A stretch of DNA of 64,000 nt from an uncultured Paracoccaceae bacterium (lineage in GTDB: Bacteria; Pseudomonadota; Alphaproteobacteria; Rhodobacterales; Rhodobacteraceae), in assembly GCA_905182105.1 (NCBI GenBank), contig CAJJAR010000001.1, forward strand, positions 124,001-188,000, in the 5' to 3' direction. Under the pieces are notes generated by a model that made no database searches, had not been told where the DNA came from, and worked only from the letters and a program-made list of their open reading frames with translations. Every line of letters begins with the position of its first letter. Within the stretch, counting starts at the first letter, position 1. This document shows, in pieces, positions 54,332-63,268 of this stretch. The position numbers and the translations under genes were made by a program.

Positions 54332-55726
54332 ATGGACGGCACGTTTAACGAAAATGACCTAACCCGCGTTATCGAAGCGGATCGCGCAAATGTTTGGCAT
54401 CACCTCAGCCAGCATCAGCAATTTATCACCGGTGCTGACCCGAAAATCATCGTCGAAGGCAAAGGCATGCGTGTCTGGGACCAAAAAGGCATCGAACACC
54501 TTGATGCGGTTGCTGGTGGCGTTTGGACAGTAAACGTAGGCTACGGCCGTGAAACAATGGGCGACGCAGTGCGCGACGCCATTGTTAAGATGAACTTTTT
54601 CGGCGGCACAGTCGGCACGATCCCCGGCGCATTGTTCGCGGAAAAACTGATCTCGAAGATGCCAGGTATGGACCGCGTATATTACGCAAACTCCGGCTCT
54701 GAAGCGAACGAGAAAGCCTTTAAACTGGTTCGCCAAATCGCCCACAAAAAATACGGTGGCAAGAAGCACAAGATCCTTTACCGCGACCGCGACTACCACG
54801 GTTCAACAATCGCAACCATGTCCGCAGGTGGCCAAGACGAACGCAACGCACAATACGGTCCATTCACTCCGGGCTTCATCCGCGTGCCACACTGTCTTGA
54901 GTACCGCAAGCACGAACAAGATGGCGCACCTGTTGAGAACTACGGCGAATGGGCTGCGAATCAAATCGAAGAGATCATTTTGCGCGAAGGTGCCGACACG
55001 GTTGGCGCACTTTGCCTAGAACCAGTGACAGCTGGCGGCGGCGTGATCGAAGCACCGGAAGGATACTGGCCACGCGTTGCTGAGATCTGCAAGAAATACG
55101 ACATCCTGCTTCACATCGACGAAGTTGTTTGTGGCGTTGGCCGTACAGGCACATGGTTCGGCTATCAGCACTACGGCATCCAGCCAGACATGGTGACAAT
55201 GGCCAAAGGTGTGGCCTCTGGGTACGCCGCGATCTCATGCCTCGTTACAACAAACCAAGTGTTCGACATGTTCATGGACCCAACTGAGGACAACATGAAC
55301 TACTTCCGCGACATCTCAACTTTTGGTGGCTGTACTGCTGGCCCAGCGGCAGCAATGGAAAACATGCGCATCATCGAAGATGAGGGGCTGTTGCAGAATA
55401 CAATCGACATGGGCCACTACATGAAGGACCAGTTGAACGCACTAAAAGACAAACACGAAGTCATCGGCGACGTGCGCGGCAAAGGCCTGTTCTTGGGTGT
55501 TGAACTGGTCGCAGACCGTACAACACGCGAACCAGCAGCAGAGAAAATGGTCCAAGCGGTTGTTGGCGATTGCATGAAGAACGCAGTCATCATCGGCGCA
55601 ACAAACCGTTCGCTTCCTGGACGCAACAACACGCTGTGCTACTCACCTGCATTGATCACGACCAAAGACGACATTGATCAAATTGTGGCAGCCACATCCA
55701 ACGCATTGACCACCGTCTTCGGTTAA
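54332..55726 (+). CDS. tpa: Taurine-pyruvate aminotransferase
   Basis: PLP-dependent transfer of the taurine amino group to pyruvate, giving sulfoacetaldehyde and alanine. The 464 residues belong to class III aminotransferases: HLDAVAGGVWTVNVGYG, ANSGSEANEKAFKL, DYHGSTIATMSAGG, HIDEVVCGVGRTG (Asp of the cofactor site) and MVTMAKGVASGY (the Schiff-base Lys). TGGAG lies 9 bases before the ATG. It ends at a terminator, so it is separate from tauR-xsc-pta. Confidence 0.95.
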   Translation: MDGTFNENDLTRVIEADRANVWHHLSQHQQFITGADPKIIVEGKGMRVWDQKGIEHLDAVAGGVWTVNVGYGRETMGDAVRDAIVKMNFFGGTVGTIPGALFAEKLISKMPGMDRVYYANSGSEANEKAFKLVRQIAHKKYGGKKHKILYRDRDYHGSTIATMSAGGQDERNAQYGPFTPGFIRVPHCLEYRKHEQDGAPVENYGEWAANQIEEIILREGADTVGALCLEPVTAGGGVIEAPEGYWPRVAEICKKYDILLHIDEVVCGVGRTGTWFGYQHYGIQPDMVTMAKGVASGYAAISCLVTTNQVFDMFMDPTEDNMNYFRDISTFGGCTAGPAAAMENMRIIEDEGLLQNTIDMGHYMKDQLNALKDKHEVIGDVRGKGLFLGVELVADRTTREPAAEKMVQAVVGDCMKNAVIIGATNRSLPGRNNTLCYSPALITTKDDIDQIVAATSNALTTVFG

Positions 55727-55746
55727 GTCGAGTTCACGTTGAATAC

Positions 55747-55776
55747 AAAAGACGGGCCGTCACGGTCCGCCTTTTT
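55747..55776 (+). terminator. Terminator after tpa
   Basis: Imperfect 13-bp stem (AAAAGACGGGCCG/CGGTCCGCCTTTT) with a TCA loop and a following TT run. Confidence 0.8.
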
Positions 55777-55921
55777 TGTGTTTCATCAATGCTGTTACCT
55801 GACGCTCGCAGCCCGATAGCGACCCTTAAAAGTCATTGTTTGTCGTTATTTTATTTGACACGTGAAGAAGCCGCGACCTAGCGTCTAGAGCGTCAATGCC
55901 CTCTCACTTTAGAATCTATTT

Positions 55922-57080
55922 ATGCTCGAAGAAGCCAAGAACCGCACGCGCGCGCTGCAGCAATCAATGAAGGCACAGGGCATCAAATGTGCCGTGTTCA
56001 CCGATGAAAGCTCAATGGCTTATCTGGCGGGTTTCTGGGGCTACCTCGGCATCGAATTTGGTCGGCCATCCATGGTTGTAGTTAAGGCACAAGACGAACC
56101 GATCGTCATCACACCCTTAATGGAGTCCGAGATGGTCGCAGAGATGACATGGGGCGAAGATGTACGTGTTTGGGAAGACTTTGGCGCACGCACTTGGGGT
56201 GCTGTGATGGCAAGCGCGCTGGGTGAAAATCCGTCCGAAGTTTGGGTCGAACGCAACACAATCCCCACAATCGTGCGCAACTATTTGGATGACACCTACG
56301 TCGGCGTACCGATCAAAGACATCTCACTCGTGCTAGGTACATTGTGCATGATTAAATCCTCGTTCGAGATTAGTGTGATGAAAGAAGCTGGCCAAATCGC
56401 AGGTGCAATGATGGCTGCGGCCCACGGCAGCCTGCGCATCGGTGTCGCTGAGTATGAAAGCGCATTAGCTGTGATTGAAGCCGGATCGCGCAAGGCCGCA
56501 ACCTTCCTGACAGACAAAGGTTGGGACCGCTTCGTATCCCCCATGATCCACAACCTGCAGATCCTGCAAAGCGGCAAGGACACATCGATGTGTCCATCGC
56601 CGCGCCTCGGTCAAGCAATATGAATTGGCAGACCCCGTCTATTTCTGCTTCTGCAACATGGCGCAGTTCAAACAATACAAACTTGGCTTTGATCGCATGT
56701 TCCACGTGGGCGAAGTCAAAGACGATGCCGCCCGCGTGCAAGAATCCGCAATCGAAGCACAGCAGGCCGCAATCGCCGCGATCAAACCAGGTGTTCTGGC
56801 CCAAGACGTCGCCGCAGCTGCCAACGCAGTTTATGAAGCACGAGGATACGAGACCAGTTACCACACAGGGCGCTCCATCGGCGTGGCCTATCTAGAAGCG
56901 CCTGAACTGAAGGCTGGTGACATGACCGTGTTGCAAGCCGGTATGACCTTTGCGGTCGACGGCGGTATCTCAATCGATGGTGTGACGGCAGGGCGCATCG
57001 GCGACTCGGTCGTGGTGACGGAGACGGGGTTTGAATACATCACAAACTACCCTCGCGAATTACTGGTCACGGACGCCTAG
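55922..57080 (+). pseudogene. Creatinase/M24-family protein, frameshifted
   Basis: Two abutting frames together make one M24 (creatinase/aminopeptidase P-like) protein of about 385 residues. The first frame (55922-56623) runs through IHNLQILQSGKDTSM; then removing one T near 56591 restores VHRRASVKQYELADPVYFCF and joins the second frame, which ends normally at 57080 with TAGRIGDSVVVTETG and LLVTDA. The metal ligands of peptidases are not conserved, as in creatinase-type members. The single-base shift may be a real inactivation or a read error. Located between tpa and a similarly frameshifted nitrilase gene. Confidence 0.75.
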
Positions 57081-57082
57081 AA

Positions 57083-57867
57083 ATGGGCGGCATCCTTCGT
57101 CTTTGCGTTGGCCAATCCCCTGCGGAACTTTCCACTACAACCGCTAGGCTAGAGTGGCTTAAAAGTGTTTTGTCAGAAGCTGCATTTAAACAAACCGATC
57201 TGCTGTTGCTGCCAGAGCTGTTTGCGACAGGCTATAATATCGGCGACCAAATCGCAGCCCGGGCAGAACTCGCAGACGGGCCAACCGCGCTAACGATTGC
57301 CACCCTAGCCAAGGCACATAACATCGCCATCCACTACGGTTTTGCTGAAACTGATGGCAACAACACATTCAACGCAGCGCAATGTTTCGGCCCAATGGGA
57401 TGCGCTTAGGCGGGCACCACAAACTGGCCATCCCCCCAGGATTTGAAGCTGACCATTTCAAACGCAGCGAAGGGTGCAGTCTTTTCATCTATAAAGGTCT
57501 GCAGATCGCGATCCTCATTTGCTATGATGCAGAATTCCCTGAAACGGCACGCCATGTTGCCAGTATGGGCGCGGAACTTATCTTGGTGCCCACAGCACTT
57601 GGGGCGCAGTGGGATTGGGTCTCTAAAACAATGGTCCCGACGCGGGCCTACGAAAACGGCGTCCTCCTCGCCTACGCCAATAGTGCGGGCATCGAGAATG
57701 GTATGGGTTTCTTAGGACAAAGCTTCATCGCCGCGCCTAATGGAAAAGAGCTGGCAAGGGCAGGTGCCTCACCGGAACTGATTTACGCAGAGCTAAAGCG
57801 GGAGCAGGTAACAAAAGCACAAAGCCGCTTGCCCTATTTGAACGATCTAAAGATGTTGAAAACTTAG
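57083..57867 (+). pseudogene. Carbon-nitrogen hydrolase (nitrilase superfamily), frameshifted
   Basis: The first frame (57083-57409) shows the N-terminal catalytic Glu segment LLLLPELFATGYN (Glu near 45) and ends FNAAQCFGPMGCA. The continuation is in another frame (57382-57867) with MRLGGHHKL (catalytic Lys), ICYDAEFPETARH (catalytic Cys) and PTRAYENGVLLAYAN. One missing base near 57397 explains the break: CCA-NAT-GGG would restore GPxGMRLGG. All three catalytic residues survive. It starts 2 bp after the creatinase-like gene, so the two were probably one operon. Decay or sequencing error cannot be told apart here. Confidence 0.75.
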
Positions 57868-57933
57868 ATAAGAGCAGAAGTCAGCTGGTTTCTGTCTTTT
57901 AGACAAAACCAATAATCACGCTAATGCCAGCCT

Positions 57934-58404
57934 CTAAATAAACTGCGGACGCATTGCCTGAAACACCACCGCTGCGGCCACGTTCGCTAAATTCAATGAC
58001 CGTACCCGTTTGTCCAACATCGGCAGGTTAAAGGTGCGATCTTCCATCCCGTCCAAAATCGACTTTGGCAGGCCCGCAGATTCACAGCCAAACACCAAAT
58101 ACGCATCGCGTTGATATTCGGGTGTGTAAAAGCTGTGCTCCCCGTGCTCTTCAAAAAAATGCAGGTTTTCACGCAGCGGGTTGCGCTGCGTTAGAAAGTC
58201 TTCCCAATTGTCGTATTCACTTAGATTGACGTGCTTCCAATAATCAGTGCCTGCGCGGCGCACAGATTTTTCATCCAATGAAAAGCCATAGGGCTTAATA
58301 AGGATCAGTTCCAAATTCAACGCCACACAGGTCCGCCCAATCGCCCCCGTGTTGTACGGAATTTCGGGCGTGACCAATACCATTTTCATATGTGGTTCTG
58401 ACAT
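57934..58404 (-). CDS. trmL: tRNA (cytidine(34)-2'-O)-methyltransferase
   Basis: SPOUT-family enzyme that 2'-O-methylates the wobble position of tRNA-Leu. The 156 residues have the N-terminal VLVTPEIPYNTGAIGRTCV motif, FGCESAGLPKSIL (SAM knot) and the late RSLNLANVAAAVVF, all typical. Housekeeping gene inside the taurine locus on the opposite strand. Start ATG 58404. Confidence 0.93.
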   Translation of the reverse strand: MSEPHMKMVLVTPEIPYNTGAIGRTCVALNLELILIKPYGFSLDEKSVRRAGTDYWKHVNLSEYDNWEDFLTQRNPLRENLHFFEEHGEHSFYTPEYQRDAYLVFGCESAGLPKSILDGMEDRTFNLPMLDKRVRSLNLANVAAAVVFQAMRPQFI

Positions 58405-58551
58405 AGCTGTGGGGCTTTCTTATGCGCGGACACAGGTACGGTCCGCTGTTGGAAACCTGTTAGACGAAACGCGTCGGCAATACCAACGCCCACCATTATA
58501 ATTTCGCTGTGTTAACCTGATTCTCTAGTTTCTGACCTCAAACGCCGTGAA

Positions 58552-58652
58552 CTGTGCAATTCGGGCCCCATTCTGTACATTTCCCCGCAAAACCTCATTT
58601 TGCGACCTCTTTTGGCCCGTCAGACTGTACAATTCATGGCCCAAACTGTGCA
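58552..58652. promoter_or_regulatory. Two direct pairs of CTGTRCA half-sites, each phased at 21 bp
   Basis: CTGTGCA at 58552 and CTGTACA at 58573; CTGTACA at 58625 and CTGTGCA at 58646. Each pair is spaced exactly 21 bp, and the two pairs start 73 bp apart. Spacers share AATTC and GGCCC. This is the same word pair and phase as at 12890-12992. It would fit a dimeric regulator acting on trmL or tauR; which regulator is unknown. Confidence 0.6.
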
Positions 58653-58827
58653 ATATTCCCGTTATTTCACTGCTCAAGCACCCCGTTGGGGTATCGTTTG
58701 CAGGGTTAACACTGCGTCCCTCGACCAATTTTTATGTCAATAATTGCAAAATTGAGACATGCAGTCTCATTAAAAATGATCCAAACAGATGGTAAGTCAC
58801 GGATATTTGTGACATTTTCATCTATCT

Positions 58828-58859
58828 ATAAGTCCAGTTTGTGCTTCGGTTATATCCAG
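58828..58859. promoter_or_regulatory. Putative TauR box overlapping the tauR promoter
   Basis: On the minus strand CTGGATATAA (58859-58850) and CTGGACTTAT (58837-58828) are direct repeats 22 bp apart. They match the CTGGACYTAA repeats known for TauR at 8 and 9 of 10 positions. Position 15-45 bp before ATG 58874 suggests autoregulation. Confidence 0.6.
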
Positions 58860-58873
58860 AGTATACGTGTTTT

Positions 58874-60412
58874 ATGGCCCTACCTGTCGAAACATTTTTC
58901 CTTCATCCCGATTATCAGGGAACGCTGCAAAGCCAGATCCAGCAGATGATTGCGCAGGGTATTCTATCAGGCCGTTTTCAGCCCGCTGAAAAGCTACCTT
59001 CGACCCGCAAACTTGCCACCCACCTTAGCGTCAGTCGCATCACCGTGACACTTGCATATAATGAATTGTTATCAAACGATTATCTGACCTCTCGTGGTCG
59101 ATCTGGGTACTACGTTTCACGCAATGCGCCCTCCCCACCCAACTTTAAATCCGTCGACCCGATTGAAGATGCCGTCGATTGGACCCGCGCCATTGGGCAA
59201 CGCTTTTCCGGGGGCCAAACGCCGCGAAAACCCCAGGAATGGGCCAAATACAAACACCCCTTCACCTACGGCCAGGCGGACCCAACCCTGTTCGACCACG
59301 CCAACTGGCGTTTGTGCGCTCTAAAGGCTCTTGGCCAACGCGACTTCACGCCCTTAACCACCGATTATTACGACCAAGATGACCCACAACTGATCGAGTT
59401 TATTGCCCGCCACACCCTACCCCGCCGCGGCATCTCTGCCCGTCCGGAACAGATCCTAATTACACTCGGTGCGCAGAACGCCTTGTGGCTGACCACGCAG
59501 GTGCTTTTGACCCAGCGCCGCACAGCCGCGTTTGAAGATCCGTGCTATCACGCCTTGCGCGATATTTTGACCCAATCGCGCTGCAATATGGCACCTGTGC
59601 GTGTAGACCAAGATGGCCTACCTCCAGACGCTATCCCCCCAGATGCAAACGTTATTTTCACAACGCCAAGCCATCAATGCCCCACAAACGGCACCATGCC
59701 GATGAACCGTCGCCGCGCCTTGCTAGAGCGCGCACGCGAGATGGATGCATTGATCGTTGAGGACGATTACGAGTTTGAAATGTCCTTCCTCAAGCCACCA
59801 TTTCCTGCTCTCAAATCCCTAGATGCGGATGGACGGGTTATCTATGTTGGCAGCTTCTCAAAATCGCTCTTTCCAGGTCTGCGGTTGGGGTATTTGGTTG
59901 GGTCTGAGCCCTTCATCAAAGAAGCCCGCGCCTTGCGTGCTTCCGTCCTGCGGCACCCACCCGGTCACATCCAACGCACCGCAGCATATTTCCTATCTTT
60001 AGGTCACTACGATGCCTTGGTCCGACGCATGGGCACAGCGTTTCACGAACGGCGTGAAGTGATGCAGCAAGCGATTGAGAACAATGGCCTACAGATCGCG
60101 GGTCAGGGGGCCTATGGCGGGTCGTCCTACTGGATGCGCGCACCAGAAAACGTAGACACTTCGGAACTTGAAAAAACCCTGCAATCCCAAGGCGTTTTGA
60201 TCGACCCAGGCGAATCCTTCTTTGGAGGTGAACAACGCCCCAAACACTTCTACCGCCTCGCGTATTCATCGATCCCTTCAAATCGGATCGCCAAGGGGAT
60301 TGAACTGGTTGCACAAGCCATCCGCGCATCCGAAGCATCTGGACCTACGCGGAAAGGCGATTTGGCCCTATCTGAGTCGCAAGCAAAACCCTATCATCTG
60401 CTCAAAGATTGA
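58874..60412 (+). CDS. tauR: Taurine-responsive MocR-type regulator TauR
   Basis: 512 residues from ATG 58874 (MALPVETFFLHPDYQG). A GntR winged helix (about 13-82, QIQQMIAQGILSGRFQPAEKL and LPSTRKLATHLSVSRITV) is joined to an aminotransferase-like domain with GAQNALWL, IVEDDYEFEM and VGSFSKSLFPGLRLGY, where the Lys anchors PLP. TauR activates taurine genes. An earlier GTG at 58841 lies inside the putative TauR box. No ribosome site precedes either start. 37 bp before xsc. Confidence 0.92.
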   Translation: MALPVETFFLHPDYQGTLQSQIQQMIAQGILSGRFQPAEKLPSTRKLATHLSVSRITVTLAYNELLSNDYLTSRGRSGYYVSRNAPSPPNFKSVDPIEDAVDWTRAIGQRFSGGQTPRKPQEWAKYKHPFTYGQADPTLFDHANWRLCALKALGQRDFTPLTTDYYDQDDPQLIEFIARHTLPRRGISARPEQILITLGAQNALWLTTQVLLTQRRTAAFEDPCYHALRDILTQSRCNMAPVRVDQDGLPPDAIPPDANVIFTTPSHQCPTNGTMPMNRRRALLERAREMDALIVEDDYEFEMSFLKPPFPALKSLDADGRVIYVGSFSKSLFPGLRLGYLVGSEPFIKEARALRASVLRHPPGHIQRTAAYFLSLGHYDALVRRMGTAFHERREVMQQAIENNGLQIAGQGAYGGSSYWMRAPENVDTSELEKTLQSQGVLIDPGESFFGGEQRPKHFYRLAYSSIPSNRIAKGIELVAQAIRASEASGPTRKGDLALSESQAKPYHLLKD

Positions 60413-60449
60413 ATCACCTGTAAACTTACCGCACTCGGAGTCTCCCCCC

Positions 60450-62228
60450 ATGAAAATGACCACAGAAGAAGCTTTTGTAAAAACGCTACAGATGCACGGC
60501 ATCGACAATGCATTCGGGATCATCGGCTCTGCCATGATGCCAATCTCTGACATCTTCCCTGACGCGGGCATCACTTTCTGGGACTGTGCCCACGAAACAT
60601 CTGGCGGCATGATGGCTGATGGCTTTACACGCGCCACCGGCAAAATGTCCATGATGATCGCGCAAAACGGCCCAGGTATCACCAACTTTGTAACTGCTGT
60701 TAAGACAGCATACTGGAACCACACGCCTGTACTTTTGGTTACGCCACAGGCCGCCAACAAAACAATCGGTCAAGGCGGCTTCCAAGAGATGGAGCAGATG
60801 AACCTGTTTGCTGACTGTGTTGCGTACCAAGAAGAAGTACGTGACCCAACCCGCATCGCTGAAACGCTAAATCGCGTGATTATGCAGGCAAAGCGCGCAT
60901 CCGCACCGGCACAAATCAACGTGCCACGTGACTTCTGGACACAAGTGATCGATATCGATCTTCCAGTCATCGTTGATTTTGAATTGCCACAAGGCGGCGA
61001 AGTAGCAGTACAAGACGCAGCTGATCTTCTTTCAACTGCTAAGTTCCCAGTTATCTTAAACGGGGCAGGCGCGATCTTGTCCAAAGGCGGCATCGAAGCC
61101 TCTCGCGTTTTAGCTGAAGCACTCGACGCACCAGTATGCGTTGGCTACCAGCACAACGATGCGTTCCCGGGCAACCACCCTCTTTACGCAGGCCCATTGG
61201 GCTACAACGGTTCAAAAGCTGGCATGGAATTGATTTCCAAGGCTGATGTTGTTCTTTGCTTGGGTACACGTTTGAACCCGTTCTCAACTCTACCAGGCTA
61301 TGGCATTGATTACTGGCCGACAGAAGCCAAGATCATTCAGGTTGACCTGAACCCAGATCGCATTGGTTTAACTAAGAAAGTAACTGTTGGTATCGTTGGC
61401 GATGCAGCGAAAGTTGCAACTGCAATCTCCTCCAAGCTAGCAGACGGTGCTGGTGATATAGGCCGCGCAGATCGTAAAAACTTGGTTGCGCAAACCAAAT
61501 CTTCATGGGCTCAAGAGCTTACCTCCATGACAGAAGAGCAAGACGATCCAGGTACGGATTGGAACGTACGTGCACGTGCAGCGAAACCTGACTGGATGGC
61601 ACCACGCATGGCATGGCGCGCAATTCAGGCAGCATTGCCAGTTGAGGCGATCATCTCGTCTGACATCGGTAACAACTGTGCGATTGGTAACGCGTACCCG
61701 TCCTTCAATGAAGCACGTAAATATTTGGCACCGGGCCTGTTCGGTCCATGTGGTTACGGCCTTCCGTCCATCGTTGGCGCGAAAATCGGTCGTCCAGACG
61801 TGCCTGTTGTTGGTTTCGCTGGTGACGGCGCATTCGGCATCTCTGTGAACGAATTGACTGCGATTGGCCGCGGTGACTGGCCTGCGATCACACAGATCGT
61901 GTTCCGCAACTACCAGTGGGGTGCTGAAAAGCGTAACTCTACACTTTGGTTTGACGACAACTTCGTTGGCACTGAATTGGACGAAGGCGTTTCATACGCT
62001 GGCATCGCAAACGCTTGTGGTCTCAAAGGCGTTGTCGCTCGCACACAAGACGAGCTGACAGCGGCCCTTGCCCAAGCGATCAAAGATCAAATGGAAAACG
62101 GTATCACCACATTGATCGAAGCGATGATCAACCAAGAACTAGGTGACCCATTCCGTCGTGACGCAATGAAGAACCCTGTCGAAGTTGCAGGCATCAACAA
62201 AGACGACATGAAACAGCAAGTGGTCTAA
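60450..62228 (+). CDS. xsc: Sulfoacetaldehyde acetyltransferase
   Basis: Thiamine-diphosphate enzyme converting sulfoacetaldehyde and phosphate to acetyl phosphate and sulfite. From ATG 60450 (CGGAG upstream) it is 592 residues, the family length; the open frame back to 60222 lies inside tauR. Landmarks are GIIGSAMMPISDIFPDAGI at the start, WDCAHETSGGMMADGF (catalytic Glu), and GFAGDGAFGISVNELTA with the ThDP-binding GDG. Second gene of tauR-xsc-pta-tauZ. Confidence 0.96.
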   Translation: MKMTTEEAFVKTLQMHGIDNAFGIIGSAMMPISDIFPDAGITFWDCAHETSGGMMADGFTRATGKMSMMIAQNGPGITNFVTAVKTAYWNHTPVLLVTPQAANKTIGQGGFQEMEQMNLFADCVAYQEEVRDPTRIAETLNRVIMQAKRASAPAQINVPRDFWTQVIDIDLPVIVDFELPQGGEVAVQDAADLLSTAKFPVILNGAGAILSKGGIEASRVLAEALDAPVCVGYQHNDAFPGNHPLYAGPLGYNGSKAGMELISKADVVLCLGTRLNPFSTLPGYGIDYWPTEAKIIQVDLNPDRIGLTKKVTVGIVGDAAKVATAISSKLADGAGDIGRADRKNLVAQTKSSWAQELTSMTEEQDDPGTDWNVRARAAKPDWMAPRMAWRAIQAALPVEAIISSDIGNNCAIGNAYPSFNEARKYLAPGLFGPCGYGLPSIVGAKIGRPDVPVVGFAGDGAFGISVNELTAIGRGDWPAITQIVFRNYQWGAEKRNSTLWFDDNFVGTELDEGVSYAGIANACGLKGVVARTQDELTAALAQAIKDQMENGITTLIEAMINQELGDPFRRDAMKNPVEVAGINKDDMKQQVV

Positions 62229-62266
62229 CTGATCGCTGTTTCTATCAATAAGGCTAGGAACCCGTC

Positions 62267-63268
62267 ATGAGTGTTTTGGACAGTTTACAAACACGCGCGG
62301 CGGCCTCCCCTGCCCGTATCGTACTAAGCGAAGGCCACGATCCTAGGATCGTGGCTGCCGCCGTTTCTGCGGTTGCAGCAGGAATTGCGACGATCGTTCT
62401 TGTTGGCCCAACCGACGAGATCACAAAACAATTGTCAAATGCAGGAAGCGCACCAAGCGATGCCATCCGCATTGAAGACCCCGCCACATCGCCTTTGACT
62501 GCAGAAGTTGCCCAAACCTATTTTGAGTTACGCCAGCACAAAGGCGTCTCAATGGAAGTCGCCGAAAAGCAGGCCCTCGATCCGCTTGTGTTTGCAGCCA
62601 TGTTGGTGCGCAACGATCACGCTGACGGAACCGTCGGCGGCGCAGTTGCCACTACATCAGATACTGTGCGCGCAGCACTGCAGGTCATCGGCAAAGCAAA
62701 AGCCGCACCATTCGTGTCATCATTCTTTTTGATGGTTTTGCCAGAGGGGCACCCATCGGGGCGCGGCGGCATGATCTATTCTGACTGCGGATTAGTCATT
62801 GATCCATCAGCCAAAGAACTCGCGGCAATCGCCCAGCAATCCGCAGCCTCCTGCGTAGCATTGATGAATGAGACACCAAAGGTTGCGATGCTTTCGTTCT
62901 CTACCAGAGGCAGCGCCCGCCACCCAAACGTAGATAAAGTGACCCAAGCCGCCGCACTGGTAAAAGAACAAGCACCCGACCTTAACGTCGATGGCGAACT
63001 GCAATTTGATGCCGCCTTTGTCCCCTGCGTGGGCGACAGCAAGGCCGCTGGTTCATCTGTCGCAGGGCACGCTAATGTCATGATCTTTCCAAACCTTGAT
63101 GCTGGAAACATCGGCTACAAAATTACCCAACGCATTGGTGGCGCAACGGCTATCGGGCCAGTCCTTCAAGGTCTCGCCAAACCCGCAAACGACCTTTCCC
63201 GTGGCTGTGACGCAACCGACGTGTTGCACATGATCGCAGTTACCACTCTTCAGGCTGCACATGGTTGA
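62267..63268 (+). CDS. pta: Phosphate acetyltransferase
   Basis: Converts acetyl phosphate from Xsc to acetyl-CoA. The 333 residues are a short, single-domain Pta: LSEGHDPRIVAAA, DPLVFAAMLVRNDHADG, FFLMVLPEGHPSG, SFSTRGSARHPNV and NLDAGNIGYKITQRIGGATAIGP with the substrate site. It stands 38 bp after xsc. Its last 8 bp overlap the exporter gene. Confidence 0.94.
   Translation: MSVLDSLQTRAAASPARIVLSEGHDPRIVAAAVSAVAAGIATIVLVGPTDEITKQLSNAGSAPSDAIRIEDPATSPLTAEVAQTYFELRQHKGVSMEVAEKQALDPLVFAAMLVRNDHADGTVGGAVATTSDTVRAALQVIGKAKAAPFVSSFFLMVLPEGHPSGRGGMIYSDCGLVIDPSAKELAAIAQQSAASCVALMNETPKVAMLSFSTRGSARHPNVDKVTQAAALVKEQAPDLNVDGELQFDAAFVPCVGDSKAAGSSVAGHANVMIFPNLDAGNIGYKITQRIGGATAIGPVLQGLAKPANDLSRGCDATDVLHMIAVTTLQAAHG

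Larger units (their letters stand above)
58405..58873. other. Intergenic region between trmL and tauR
   Basis: 469 bp without a recognised gene. It carries two CTGTRCA repeat pairs (58552-58652) and a putative TauR box (58828-58859), both listed separately. A short open frame here (58547-58795) is judged spurious because it overlaps the repeats. Confidence 0.55.

Noticed and set aside
60222-60449. N-terminal extension of xsc
   Set aside because: The extension lies within tauR; Xsc length and the GGAG site support ATG 60450.
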